A DNA stretch of 64,000 nucleotides from positions 1 to 64,000 of the forward strand of contig NZ_QTJV01000008.1 of NCBI RefSeq assembly GCF_003412465.1, given 5' to 3'. The notes under the pieces were generated by a model. It was given only the letters and a program-made list of their open reading frames with translations, was not told the DNA's origin and ran no database searches. Origin of the DNA: Chitinophaga silvisoli. Lineage in GTDB: Bacteria; Bacteroidota; Bacteroidia; Chitinophagales; Chitinophagaceae. Both the position numbers and the translations under genes were made by a program. Positions 34,653 to 44,442 of the stretch are shown piece after piece. The number at the start of each line of letters is the position of its first letter. Positions within the stretch are counted from its first letter, which is position 1.

Positions 34653-37600
34653 ATGAAAATTTCAACATATGCGGTAAAGAATTACCAGTTCACCCTGGTC
34701 ATCTTTATCATGATCATCACACTGGGCATCACGACCATCTTCAATATGCCCCGTTCCGAAGACCCGGAAATGCATGCCCCTACTTACTCGGTAGTGGTAG
34801 TTTACCCCGGTACCAGTCCAAAAGATATGGAAGACCTGGTCGTGGATCCACTGGAAAAAGAACTCTATGCACAGGAGAATGTAAAAAGACTTCGTACCTC
34901 TATCGGCGATGGGCTGGCCGTGATCAGGGTTGAATATAAATACAGCAGCGATGTGAATGAAAAGTACCAGGAAGTGCTGCGCGTGGTAAATGGTAAACGC
35001 GGGGAGCTGCCGGAAAATATACGCATTGACGTGATGCGCTTTCAACCCAGTGATGTGAACATTCTGCAACTGGGCCTGGTATCAGAAAATGCGCCGATGG
35101 ATAAACTGCAATATTATGCAGAGAAACTACAGGATGAACTGGAACGCCTGAAAGAGCTGAAGAATGTAGAGATCCATGGAGTGCCTGACAGGCAGGTGCG
35201 CATTGAACTCCAGATGGAGAAGATTGCACAGATGGGCATCTCTGTCAATAGTGTGATCAGCAGTTTACAGGGTGAGATGGCTAATATACCTGGTGGTAGT
35301 ATTGATGCCGGTAACCGTACTTACAACATCAAGAGTAGTGGCAGCTACAAATCCCTGGACGAGATCAGGAATACGGTGATCAATGTGAACAGCAATAAAA
35401 ATATTTTCCTGAGAGATATTGCGAATGTATACTATGGATTTAACGATGAAACCTATGCTACCCGCCTGAATGCACACCGCTGCGTATTCCTGGTGGCTGC
35501 ACAGAAAGAAGGTGAAAACATCAGTAAGACGGAGAAAGTGTATAGTCCGGTGATAGCGCAATTTAAGAAAACCCTGCCTGCGAATATAGACCTGGTGCAA
35601 AATTTTGACCAGGCAGAAAATGTAAACCGGCGACTGAGCGGATTGGGGGAAGACTTTATTATTGCGATCCTCCTGGTTGCTGTCACCCTGCTCCCACTGG
35701 GTTTCAGGCCGGCGCTGATCGTGATGATCTCTATACCATTGTCATTGTCCATCGGGATTATATTGCTGAATGTATTTGGGTATAACCTGAACCAGCTGAG
35801 CATCGTAGGTTTGGTGGTGGCCCTGGGTTTGCTGGTGGATGATAGTATTGTGGTGGTTGAGAACATAGAACGATGGATGCTGGAGGGGCATAACCGGATG
35901 GAAGCAACATTGAAGGCCACCAAACAGATTGGATTGGCAGTGATCGGGTGTACGGCCGCATTGATTATTGCATTTATGCCGCTGGTCTTTATGCCTGAAG
36001 GTTCTGGTGATTTCATCAGGGGTTTACCATTGGCGGTGATTTTTAGTGTTCTGGCCTCTATGCTTGTCTCCCTGACTATTATTCCATTCTTAAGCAGCAA
36101 GTTACTGAAAACGCATACAGGTCATCCGGATGGTAATATCTTTATGCGTGCCCTGAAACGTGTGATTCATGGAAGTTACAGTAAACTCCTGGATGCTGCG
36201 CTGAAGCGCCCTGTGATGACAGTAGCCGCCACCGTGATCATCTTTGGCGGAGCGATCTACCTTTTTAAAGTGATTGGATTTAGTTTATTCCCGGCTTCGG
36301 AGAAGCCCCAATTCCTGATCAATATTACAACACCGGCACAGTCGAACCTGCCCTATACGCATACCATTGCACTTGAAATAGAGAAGGTATTGAAGACGGA
36401 GAAAGATGTAGCGTATTTCTCTACGAACATAGGCAGGGGAAATCCCAGGGTGTATTACAACATCATCCAGGAGCACGAAAGGAGTGATTATGCGCAGATC
36501 TTTGTGCAGTTGAAACCCGAGACGGCTCCTGATAAAAAGCTGGAACTGATTGATAAGTTACGTAAGCAATGGACCCCGTATCCCGGTGCGAAGGTGGAGG
36601 TAAAGAACTTTGAGCAGGGTCCTGCATTACCGGCACCGGTGGAGATCAGGTTGTTCGGCGATAACCTGGATACCCTGAGAGAACTGGCAGGCCGTGCAGA
36701 AGAGCTGTTGAGAAAGACACCGGGCACTATATATGTAGACAATCCGGTGAAGTTACTGAAGAGTGATATCAGGGTGGTGATCAATAAGGAGAAGGCGCAG
36801 CAGCTGGGTGTACCGAGTCTGAATATAGACCGTACGGTAAGACTGGCGGTAGCGGGGCTCAACCTGGGGCACTATGCAGATAATAATGATAATGATTACG
36901 ACATTTTGCTCACGAGAAATAAGACTGGCCGGCCTACGATGGATGTGTTTAATAGCCTGTATGTGAATGCGAATGACGGAAAGGCTATTCCACTGAGCCA
37001 GGTGGCGGATTTGAAGCTGGAGAATTCACCTATCAGTATCAGTCACCAGGAGAAAAGAAGAGTAGTATCTGTGACGGCTTTTGTGGACAAGGGTGTGTTG
37101 TTGGATAAGGTGCTGAATGATGTGATAGCGAAGATGGATGCGATGCCGAAACCGAGGGGCTATTCTTATGAGATGGGTGGAGAGATTGAGTCCAGGAAGG
37201 ATTCGTTTGGAGATTTTACCAGTATTATCATCCTGACGGTGTTTATGTTTATAGCGGTGTTGATATTGGAGTTCAGGACGTTTAAGAGCACTTTTATCGT
37301 ATTGTCCGTGATCCCGCTGGGGGTCGTTGGTGCGGCCGTGGCGTTGTGGATGACGGGGAATACTTTGTCTTTTGTGGCGATCATCGGGATGATTGCGCTG
37401 GCAGGGATTGAGGTGAAGAATACGATCCTGCTGGTAGACTTTACGAACCAGCTGCGGGAGCAGGGAAAATCGCTGGATGAGGCGATCCGTGAGGCGGGTG
37501 AGATCAGGTTTCTGCCGATAGTGCTGACATCGCTGACGGCGATTGGTGGCTTGATTCCGATTGCGGTGAGTACGAATCCATTGATTGCGCCGCTGGCGAT

Positions 37601-37679
37601 TGTGTTGATTGGCGGGTTGATTAGTTCGACGTTGTTGTCGAGGATTGTGACACCGGTGGTGTATAAGTTAATGTATTAA
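34653..37679 (+). CDS. RND efflux pump, inner-membrane permease
   Basis: A 1008-residue AcrB-type proton-driven exporter with 12 membrane helices and two large periplasmic loops. Helix 4 carries the proton-relay acidic residues in LVVALGLLVDDSIVVVENIER, and the N-terminus is ISTYAVKNYQFTLVIFIMII. It lies 24 bp after the adaptor gene; tolC-adaptor-RND form one operon. Substrate unknown. It is slightly shorter than the hydrophobe pumps AcrB and MexB. Confidence 0.94.
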   Translation: MKISTYAVKNYQFTLVIFIMIITLGITTIFNMPRSEDPEMHAPTYSVVVVYPGTSPKDMEDLVVDPLEKELYAQENVKRLRTSIGDGLAVIRVEYKYSSDVNEKYQEVLRVVNGKRGELPENIRIDVMRFQPSDVNILQLGLVSENAPMDKLQYYAEKLQDELERLKELKNVEIHGVPDRQVRIELQMEKIAQMGISVNSVISSLQGEMANIPGGSIDAGNRTYNIKSSGSYKSLDEIRNTVINVNSNKNIFLRDIANVYYGFNDETYATRLNAHRCVFLVAAQKEGENISKTEKVYSPVIAQFKKTLPANIDLVQNFDQAENVNRRLSGLGEDFIIAILLVAVTLLPLGFRPALIVMISIPLSLSIGIILLNVFGYNLNQLSIVGLVVALGLLVDDSIVVVENIERWMLEGHNRMEATLKATKQIGLAVIGCTAALIIAFMPLVFMPEGSGDFIRGLPLAVIFSVLASMLVSLTIIPFLSSKLLKTHTGHPDGNIFMRALKRVIHGSYSKLLDAALKRPVMTVAATVIIFGGAIYLFKVIGFSLFPASEKPQFLINITTPAQSNLPYTHTIALEIEKVLKTEKDVAYFSTNIGRGNPRVYYNIIQEHERSDYAQIFVQLKPETAPDKKLELIDKLRKQWTPYPGAKVEVKNFEQGPALPAPVEIRLFGDNLDTLRELAGRAEELLRKTPGTIYVDNPVKLLKSDIRVVINKEKAQQLGVPSLNIDRTVRLAVAGLNLGHYADNNDNDYDILLTRNKTGRPTMDVFNSLYVNANDGKAIPLSQVADLKLENSPISISHQEKRRVVSVTAFVDKGVLLDKVLNDVIAKMDAMPKPRGYSYEMGGEIESRKDSFGDFTSIIILTVFMFIAVLILEFRTFKSTFIVLSVIPLGVVGAAVALWMTGNTLSFVAIIGMIALAGIEVKNTILLVDFTNQLREQGKSLDEAIREAGEIRFLPIVLTSLTAIGGLIPIAVSTNPLIAPLAIVLIGGLISSTLLSRIVTPVVYKLMY

Positions 37680-37680
37680 A

Positions 37681-37716
37681 TGATTGAAGGCCCTTCGTAT
37701 GAGGGGCCTTCAATCA
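37681..37716. terminator. Bidirectional terminator between RND operon and SGNH gene
   Basis: Perfect 13-bp stem TGATTGAAGGCCC (37681-37693) / GGGCCTTCAATCA (37704-37716) between convergent genes, flanked by A/T-rich sequence. Confidence 0.85.
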
Positions 37717-37724
37717 TTTAAAAA

Positions 37725-38489
37725 CTATTTTACGGCTTCCAGCCAACTGCTGGCCATCAGCTCCGCCCCGGCCAGGCTGGGGTGTACCCCATCCCCTGTC
37801 CAATAGCTTCCCGGGGCAGACTTCTGCGCTTTATCAATAATGTCCTGATACGGAATAAATACCGCCTCATACTTGCCGGCTATCTCTCTGGCAGCTGCAC
37901 GATAATCATTAAAAGCCGGGAACCATTTATCATCCACCGCTTTCACATGGTTTACAGCAAAAGGCTCCCCTATGATCAGCTGTACATTTGGTAATTTCTG
38001 CTTCGTACGATCCAGGAGGGCTGTAAAGTCATCTTTATAGGTCTTAATGGTGCCGGTATACCCGCCTGTCAGGGTATGCCAGTAGTCATTAACACCAATG
38101 AGAATACTGAGTACATCCGGCTGCAGGTTCAGGCAGTCGGCATCCCAGCGTTCTGCCAGCTGGTAAACTTTATTGCCGCTGATGCCCCTGTTGTAGATCT
38201 TCAGGTTACGATCAGGAAATTGTTTCAGGAGGGCGGCAGCAGCCAGAAATGCGTACCCGGTACCCAATGCACCGCCATGGTTTGCTTCCGCCTGATCTCT
38301 TTTACGGCCGGCATCGGTGATTGAATCGCCCTGGAACAGGATAACGGCATCCTTTTTCAGGGTGATTTTTTTGGCTCTTTCACTATGAGCAGCGGCAAAG
38401 GACATATCAGGGAGTGCGGCTACCGCCAGGGTTCCAAGTGATAAGTTACGGAGAAACTTTCTCCGGGGAGAATGAGTGGATTGTTCCAT
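37725..38489 (-). CDS. Exported SGNH/GDSL hydrolase
   Basis: A 254-residue esterase-type hydrolase. The N-terminus RRKFLRNLSLGTLAVAAL looks like a twin-arginine signal. The catalytic blocks are FQGDSITDAG (Ser in block I), RGISGNK (block II), GVNDYWH (block III, Asn) and GDGVHPSLAG (block V, Asp and His). Related proteins remove acetyl or other ester groups from carbohydrates; the actual substrate is not shown. It stands alone, convergent with the efflux operon. Confidence 0.88.
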   Translation of the reverse strand: MEQSTHSPRRKFLRNLSLGTLAVAALPDMSFAAAHSERAKKITLKKDAVILFQGDSITDAGRKRDQAEANHGGALGTGYAFLAAAALLKQFPDRNLKIYNRGISGNKVYQLAERWDADCLNLQPDVLSILIGVNDYWHTLTGGYTGTIKTYKDDFTALLDRTKQKLPNVQLIIGEPFAVNHVKAVDDKWFPAFNDYRAAAREIAGKYEAVFIPYQDIIDKAQKSAPGSYWTGDGVHPSLAGAELMASSWLEAVK

Positions 38490-38655
38490 GGAATTTTTAA
38501 GTTAATAGTATATACATTGCAGTTAGAAGGGTCTGAGGACCTGTGGAATAAAACTAAGGAATTATTTAAATAAAAGGAAACGGGGAGTAGGAATGGTAAG
38601 GGGCGGGTAGGGAAAAAACAACCCTGGCCAGGGAAAATGCCTTTGGGTACTACTA

Positions 38656-38680
38656 AAAATGCCGCCCAGGAATGGGCGGC
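38656..38680 (-). terminator. Terminator of the small gene at 38749-38925
   Basis: GCCGCCC (38661-38667) / GGGCGGC (38674-38680) with 6-nt loop, followed on the minus strand by ATTTTT. Confidence 0.75.
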
Positions 38681-38748
38681 AAGCTAGTTATCTATCCTAT
38701 GAAAACCTGTGTATTAATATCTTTGCTTATTAATTTTTAAGCGCGGGG

Positions 38749-38925
38749 TTACACAGTACTATGCAGAGCCTGGTATAAAGGGGAATAGGGCATTTCGCCT
38801 TTCATTCCCAAATCTGCCGCAGTTGCCTTGGTACCAAATACACATACCAAGGCTTTGCGAGAGTTTGGCTTTATTATGGATATGGCTCTCCGGTTACAAT
38901 GCCTGTCATATTCCATCTCTTTCAC
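38749..38925 (-). CDS. Small hypothetical protein, ~58 residues
   Basis: A short frame in a gap that otherwise looks empty. GTG at 38925 has AAAGGA seven bases upstream; ATG at 38916 is the alternative. The product reads MKEMEYDRHCNRRAISIIKP and continues with RKALVCVFGTKATAADLG and MPYSPLYQALHSTV. It is basic at the front, has no signal peptide, and contains two Cys. An intrinsic terminator follows ~70 bp downstream on the same strand. Codon choice resembles the neighbours. Not recognised as any family. Confidence 0.5.
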   Translation of the reverse strand: MKEMEYDRHCNRRAISIIKPNSRKALVCVFGTKATAADLGMKGEMPYSPLYQALHSTV

Positions 38926-39515
38926 TTTAATATCCTTTCCCGGAAATTAAACCAATGATATAAGACATAAATTTTATACCTTATTGATATTAATTTTTAC
39001 ACTGAATATAACTAGTTTTAAATGCGTTATGCATTTGCTGCTGTAAAGATGGCTAATGTTGGCGGCACGACTATATTTATTGGCATGCTTTTTTATAAAA
39101 TGAGTAAGGACACACATATTTCTAGGTGCTAACACTTATTTTAAGCGCCGGCCACAGCTGAACACGCAAAAGGGGCGGTTATTTGACGCATATTTACGTG
39201 CAGGTCAGCCGTTGGAACCCACACCTATCTTCTTGAAAAACCCCACAAGGAAAAAGACATTATTATTAGACTAAAAAAAAATGAGTATGGTCATTAGTAC
39301 ATTACCTGCAACTTTGGAGAAAGGAACCAACAATCATTCATCGCTTTCACCAATCAGAGAGGGAAATTTTATTCAATTCAAAAGTGGTATCTGTCAGTCC
39401 CATTAAACCACGTCAGCAGGAGATATGCGTTCTTATGAGAACTAGCGAACACACAGGCCGGATGCAGAGAACACAGGCCTAACGAGAACGTATAAACCAG
39501 CTCAAACCAAATTGA
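38926..39515. other. AT-rich leader region before the LuxR-type gene
   Basis: 590 bp. A 41-codon frame (39291-39416, MSMVISTLPATLEK) is present without other support. Short inverted repeats such as GTTCT-TATG-AGAAC (39430-39443) occur in the last 90 bp before the regulator. No array and no clear promoter. Confidence 0.4.
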
Positions 39516-40181
39516 ATGAAAGCACCGATCTATAAAATTTTACTTTTAGAGGAAGACACTGCTTTAATCCGTAAAATCCAGCAGCTGCTAACCCTACACA
39601 ACTACGACCTGATTACCAGTACGACTCCTGAAGAAGGGATGTACATGAGCCGTCAGTTTAAACCAGACCTCATAGTATGTGGCGTGAAACTGAGAGGTGG
39701 CAGTGGCTACCATTTTCTCATGGAACTGCGAAATGACCCCACACTGCAGCATCTGCCCTTAATTCTGATCAGTGGCAAAGAAGGTAAGGAAGACATGCGC
39801 ATGGGCATGAACCTGGGCGCAGACGATTTTCTGACCAAGCCTTTTAAGAGCAAGGAATTGCTCATGAGCATCAAATCGAGGATCACAAGGTTTACGGTTT
39901 TCAACCTGCAACAGCGGGAGAAGAAGCACACGACTATTGTGTCTATGCCTGTAGTTGCCCCGGAGATACACAGCAAACTGAGTAAAACAGAACTGCGCAT
40001 TATGCAGATGATCGCAGAAGGATTGAGCACTAAAGAGATTGCACAGGCACTCAACATCAGTATTAAGACAGTGGAAAATCACCGACACAACATCTCCAAA
40101 AAGCTGAACCTGACAGGGCATAATTCCCTGATCAAGTATGCTATCCGTAATCTGCAACAGCAATACCGGATCCTGAGTTAG
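39516..40181 (+). CDS. LuxR-type regulator with a degenerate receiver domain
   Basis: A 221-residue NarL/FixJ-like protein: receiver fold (residues ~6-125) and LuxR helix-turn-helix (~150-215, MIAEGLSTKEIAQALNISIK). The acidic pocket E12/E13/D14 and the conserved K108 (FLTKPF) are kept, but the phosphoacceptor position is Gly56 (DLIVCGVKL instead of DLIVCDV). It is therefore unlikely to be switched by aspartate phosphorylation and may be constitutive or respond to a ligand or partner. No kinase gene is adjacent. Confidence 0.88.
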   Translation: MKAPIYKILLLEEDTALIRKIQQLLTLHNYDLITSTTPEEGMYMSRQFKPDLIVCGVKLRGGSGYHFLMELRNDPTLQHLPLILISGKEGKEDMRMGMNLGADDFLTKPFKSKELLMSIKSRITRFTVFNLQQREKKHTTIVSMPVVAPEIHSKLSKTELRIMQMIAEGLSTKEIAQALNISIKTVENHRHNISKKLNLTGHNSLIKYAIRNLQQQYRILS

Positions 40182-40219
40182 TGCGAAGGGTATTGATTCA
40201 ATTTGCATTTATTCCAAAA

Positions 40220-40261
40220 AAAATCAGCCGATCTTTCATGCATGCGGCATTAAAGATCGGC
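40220..40261 (-). terminator. Terminator of the fecR gene
   Basis: 10-bp stem GCCGATCTTT (40227-40236) / AAAGATCGGC (40252-40261), followed on the minus strand by TGATTTTTTTT. Confidence 0.85.
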
Positions 40262-40341
40262 GATCAAAAAAGTGGCTTAAATAAGCAGGTATGAGTGAGT
40301 ACCTTTTATTTTAACTGAATCTATAATTGTCTGGCAAACAA

Positions 40342-41508
40342 TTATTTCTTCAGTTTCAGGTGCAATACGTCTTTGTCGTAGTAATGATCTACATCTCCAA
40401 TGATCTGTAGTGTTTCAAGGAAGTAATCGAGGGTCTGTGCTTTTTCCAGTCCGCCGGTAAATTTCTTGCCAGCGAGGGAAGGGTCGTCGAACACCACTTT
40501 CACACCATACCAACGCTCTATAACAGCAGCGATATGTTCTAAAGATGTGTTGTGGAAGACATAAAGGCCCCGCATCCATGCCAATACTTCGTCAGTGTCG
40601 AAATTGTCTACGCTGACCTTGTTGCCGGCAGTAAATGCGACTTCCTGGCCGGGTTTCAGGGTTACTTCCTTGTCACCGGATTTTGTCAGCACCTTCCCCG
40701 TCACCAGGGAGGTAGTGGTCACGTCTTTGTTGTATGCATTGACATTGAAGCTGGTACCGAGTACGGTAATGTCAGTATGTGCAGTGTGTACGATGAATGG
40801 CTGTCCATCTTTCTTTGCTACATTGAAGTAGCCCTCGCCTTCCAGGTAGACTTCTCTTTTATCGCCATTAAAGGCAAAGGGGAAGCGGAGTCTGGAGGTG
40901 GCATTCAGCCACACTTCAGTACCGTCTGAGAGGGCGAGTTTATAATCCATTTTGGGGGGCACCGTCAGGGTATTGAAGCCCTCTCCCATTTTTGCATTGG
41001 CGGAATATTGTAATTGTTTGGCACCGGCGCTGAGCTGTACGTCGCCCGCAGCGATTTGCTGACTGGGTTGATTGTATGGCAGGGCTACGGTCGTACCATT
41101 GGCCAGCTGCAGTTGCAAGCCGGGTGCCCGATTGCCCGTATTGGTAGTGGCCAGTGGCAGCGGGGCATCTTTTTCCCAGATCCCGGAACGCCAGATGACA
41201 CTGATGGCCAGGGCTGCCAGTACTATAATGGCTGCTGCCATCATCAGGGTGCGGTTCATCTTTACCCTGCGGGAACGTATGGTGAGTTGGCTTTTGACAT
41301 TGTTCCAGGCGGCGTTTTCATCAATTTGCTGCCAGAAAGCGTCTTCTCCGGGAGTGATGTAACTATGCCGCAGGGCCTGCCACATCAGGGCAATCTCTTC
41401 GTGAGTGTCGATGAGACTAACTACCCAGGCATCATCTGCTTCGCTGATTGTACCGTTTCGTTTTTCCAACAGGAGCTGGTAAATATGCTCGTGGTTCTCG
41501 ATCATCAT
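40342..41508 (-). CDS. FecR-family anti-sigma factor (DUF4974), orphan
   Basis: A 388-residue inner-membrane protein: a cytosolic N-terminal sigma-binding part (~1-80), one membrane helix (~87-107, MMAAAIIVLAALAISVIW), periplasmic FecR domain (VPPKMDYKLALSDGTEVWLNATSRL region, ~175-275) and C-terminal DUF4974 (~310-388). Such proteins hold an ECF sigma factor and take a signal from a TonB-dependent receptor. Neither an ECF sigma gene nor a SusC gene is next to it here, so its partner is elsewhere or lost. Confidence 0.92.
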   Translation of the reverse strand: MMIENHEHIYQLLLEKRNGTISEADDAWVVSLIDTHEEIALMWQALRHSYITPGEDAFWQQIDENAAWNNVKSQLTIRSRRVKMNRTLMMAAAIIVLAALAISVIWRSGIWEKDAPLPLATTNTGNRAPGLQLQLANGTTVALPYNQPSQQIAAGDVQLSAGAKQLQYSANAKMGEGFNTLTVPPKMDYKLALSDGTEVWLNATSRLRFPFAFNGDKREVYLEGEGYFNVAKKDGQPFIVHTAHTDITVLGTSFNVNAYNKDVTTTSLVTGKVLTKSGDKEVTLKPGQEVAFTAGNKVSVDNFDTDEVLAWMRGLYVFHNTSLEHIAAVIERWYGVKVVFDDPSLAGKKFTGGLEKAQTLDYFLETLQIIGDVDHYYDKDVLHLKLKK

Positions 41509-41741
41509 ATAATTCCTTGTTAAATAAGACGGTTGGCTTCCGCACGTGAATTTCTACTGCAATCTATTGCATCGAAGCTACGTTTATCTGTTTGATAATT
41601 AAGTTAACTACCAGTTAATGATTTGAGATAACAAGTTGTTTTTCTTACGCTTATTCAAATGCACTCCATACTATTTTCTCAAATTTGAGTATTATTTTAA
41701 CAAAATAATTGTGATTCCTTTGCTTTAATAATACCCGGAAA

Positions 41742-41779
41742 TGAAAAAGTCGCTCCTGCCAGGTGGCAAAAGCGACTTT
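41742..41779 (-). terminator. Terminator of the GH92 gene
   Basis: 9-bp stem AAAGTCGCT (41746-41754) / AGCGACTTT (41771-41779), then five T on the minus strand. An inner TGCC/GGCA pairing extends the stem. Confidence 0.85.
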
Positions 41780-41798
41780 CAAATCAGAAGTATAAAAA

Positions 41799-44084
41799 CT
41801 AGTATTTAGAATCCGGACGGTTTTCAGGTGCCTTACCGAAATCATAATTAGGCTTTGGGCCCATTGTGATTTTCAAAACGCCCCCTTTCACTATATCTGC
41901 ATGGCGGATATAGCTGTTCTTATATGCTTTACCATTCAGCGTAACACTTTGGATATAAATATTCTCAGCGCTGTTATGGATCGTCTGCACGGTAAAAGTT
42001 TTACCAGCGGCCAGTTTCAGTACGGCTTTGTCAAACAGGGGGCTACCCAGTACATAAATCCCTTTTGCGGGATTTACGGGATAGAAACCCAGGGAAGACA
42101 TCACATACCAGGAGGACATAGCACCGCAATCTTCATTACCAGCCAGGCCTTCCGGCGTAGTGGTATAGAATTCATTAATAACCTGTCTTACTTTTTCAGC
42201 TGTCTTCCATTGCTTGCCAGCGTAAGTGTAGAGGTAAGTCACGTGGTGGCTTGGCTCATTTCCATGGGCATACATACCGATCAGACCAGAGATGTCGCTG
42301 CTTGCTTTATCACCCATGTCACCTTTTGCAGTGAAGAGGCTATCCAGTTTTAATGTAAACGGTTCATCGCCTCCCAGCAGTTTAATTAAGCCTTCCGGGT
42401 CCTGGGGTACCAGCCAGGTATACTGCCAGGCATTACCTTCTGTAAAGTCACCGAATTCATGGATAGAATTGAAGGGATCGAAAGGAGATTTCCAGCTACC
42501 GTCATCCATTCTTGGACGCACAAAGCGCACGGACGGGTCAAAGTAGTTCTTATAGAAAGCAGCTCTTTTAGAGAAGTATTCGAAATCTTCCGTACGGCCC
42601 AGTTTCTTTGCCATTGCTGCGATACACCAGTCATCGATCGCATATTCCATCGCTTTGGATACGGATTCTTTCTCATGTTCTGAGGAGATATAGCCTTTTG
42701 CCTTGATATCCTTCATACCATAATCATCCCTGGTAGCGGAGGCTTTCATGGCTTCGAAGGCTTCGTTCGGGTCAAAACCAGTGTATCCCTTCAGGTAAGC
42801 ATCTGCAATGAAAGGCACGGCATGATAACCCACCATACAATCAGTTTCATTGCCTGCCAGGTGCCATACGGGCAGTTTGCCCTGTTGCCTGTAGATAGCC
42901 AGCATGGTATTGACAAAACTACTTACACGCTCAGGCTGCAGCAATGTATACATTGGCATATCTGAACGGTAGATGTCCCAGAGAGAGAAGACGGTGTAGT
43001 TGTTAAAGCCGGGATTGGCATATTCTTTCTTGTCTGTACCACGGTAGGCACCATTGTGATCATTGAACAATGAAGGCGCGATCATGGTATGATATAATGA
43101 AGTATAGAAGATTGTCTTGGCGGAGTCGTTCCTGGTGCTCAGGCTCACTTTAGACAGTTCTGTATTCCATTTTTCAGTAGCGGCCTTGTTGACCGTTGCG
43201 AAATCCCATCCTGGAATTTCTGCTTTGATATTCTCCAGGGCATTTTCGCTGCTTACAGGTGAGATGCCTACTTTCAGCAGGACGGTGCCGGGTGCTTTAT
43301 CAAAGGTAATCACCCCTTTCACCTGTTGGCCTTTGAGAGCGGTGCCTTTCTGCAGGTCATTGCCATCGTACACGCTAAAGTTCTTCAGCGGCACATTACT
43401 TTTGATGGCGAACCAGAGGCGCTGGTCTACAGCCCATCCTTTCGAATAGCGGTAACCTTCCAGGGTATAATCATCTTTTTTGGAAATGTAGGTTTCAACG
43501 GGTGCGTCCCAGCCGATACCTTCTTTCAGGTCTACAATGATATGCCCTTCCTGGTTGGCAGGGAAGGTATATTTATGAAAACCTACTCTTTCAGAAGCGG
43601 TCAGTTCTACCTTGATCTTGTAATCTTCCAGGGTTACAGCGTAGTAGCCTGGTTTGGCAGTTTCATGTGCGTGTGTGTAATGCGAGCCATAACCGCTGGT
43701 TGGATCTTCCTGTGTCCCGTGGTTCGTACGTACCTTACCGGTATAGGGCATGATCAGTACATCTCCCAGGTCACCGATACCGGTACCGCTAAGGTGTGTC
43801 TGCGAAAAGCCGATCAATACGCTGTCGGAATAGTGGTAGCCGGAGCACCAATCCCAACCTTTTACAATATTGTTTGGGCCGACCTGTACTGCACCGAAAG
43901 GTACGTTTGCCCCAACAAATACGTGCCCGTGGCCGCCCGATCCGATGTATGGATCCACATAATCCACTGGTTTGTAAACTTTAGTGCCTGTAACACCTGT
44001 CTTTTTTGATTGACCGTTTAATTGAATGCCGGTAGCCAGCAATGCTGCTGCCAACATTGGGTAATGCATGAGTCCCAATTTCAT
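41799..44084 (-). CDS. GH92 family alpha-mannosidase
   Basis: A 761-residue exported Ca2+-dependent exo-alpha-mannosidase of glycoside hydrolase family 92. Signal peptide at the start, then the family hallmark VDPYIGSGGHGHVFVGANVP near residue 42, SGTGIGDLGDVLIMP, and the C-terminal catalytic region with LAGNEDCGAMSSWYVMSSLG and its acidic residues. Linkage specificity (alpha-1,2, -1,3 or other) cannot be read. It stands alone rather than in a polysaccharide locus and has its own terminator. Confidence 0.95.
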   Translation of the reverse strand: MKLGLMHYPMLAAALLATGIQLNGQSKKTGVTGTKVYKPVDYVDPYIGSGGHGHVFVGANVPFGAVQVGPNNIVKGWDWCSGYHYSDSVLIGFSQTHLSGTGIGDLGDVLIMPYTGKVRTNHGTQEDPTSGYGSHYTHAHETAKPGYYAVTLEDYKIKVELTASERVGFHKYTFPANQEGHIIVDLKEGIGWDAPVETYISKKDDYTLEGYRYSKGWAVDQRLWFAIKSNVPLKNFSVYDGNDLQKGTALKGQQVKGVITFDKAPGTVLLKVGISPVSSENALENIKAEIPGWDFATVNKAATEKWNTELSKVSLSTRNDSAKTIFYTSLYHTMIAPSLFNDHNGAYRGTDKKEYANPGFNNYTVFSLWDIYRSDMPMYTLLQPERVSSFVNTMLAIYRQQGKLPVWHLAGNETDCMVGYHAVPFIADAYLKGYTGFDPNEAFEAMKASATRDDYGMKDIKAKGYISSEHEKESVSKAMEYAIDDWCIAAMAKKLGRTEDFEYFSKRAAFYKNYFDPSVRFVRPRMDDGSWKSPFDPFNSIHEFGDFTEGNAWQYTWLVPQDPEGLIKLLGGDEPFTLKLDSLFTAKGDMGDKASSDISGLIGMYAHGNEPSHHVTYLYTYAGKQWKTAEKVRQVINEFYTTTPEGLAGNEDCGAMSSWYVMSSLGFYPVNPAKGIYVLGSPLFDKAVLKLAAGKTFTVQTIHNSAENIYIQSVTLNGKAYKNSYIRHADIVKGGVLKITMGPKPNYDFGKAPENRPDSKY

Positions 44085-44442
44085 ATCTCGAAATCCTTTA
44101 GAATTCCCAAGATACGTTGCTCCTATCAGAAAGTAAAGCCCGGTGAAAATGACATCAGTCAGGGTTAATATGTTACAAATAAATGATATTCAGGCAATCC
44201 ATTAGGGCTACTTACTATTTCCGATAATTTAATAATCGGCTAAAATCCTTGACCATCAAGAAATACGGTCCCTGAATTCGGCCATTTTTACATACATCCG
44301 GGGATAAAGGCTGCAAAAAAGACACTTTCGCGGGGTATTTTAAAATATTAATACTATCTTTACTATATTTAAGTTAATATATAATAATATCTTTTAAATT
44401 GAGATATTCTATATTTTTAGCGCAGGCCAAATATCCTATGAG
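44085..44442. other. Divergent AT-rich promoter region
   Basis: 358 bp between GH92 and the OmpA-type gene. The last ~100 bp before the latter are extremely AT-rich. No array, no consensus TAnnTTTG box and no small gene were found. Confidence 0.5.

Noticed and set aside
38640..38860. Structured non-coding RNA suggested by several hairpins
   Set aside because: The hairpins at 38782-38853 fall inside the coding frame 38749-38925, which explains the region better together with the terminator.
39291..39416. 41-codon frame before the LuxR-type gene
   Set aside because: No ribosome binding site, no terminator and no recognisable sequence. An alternative frame overlaps it equally well.
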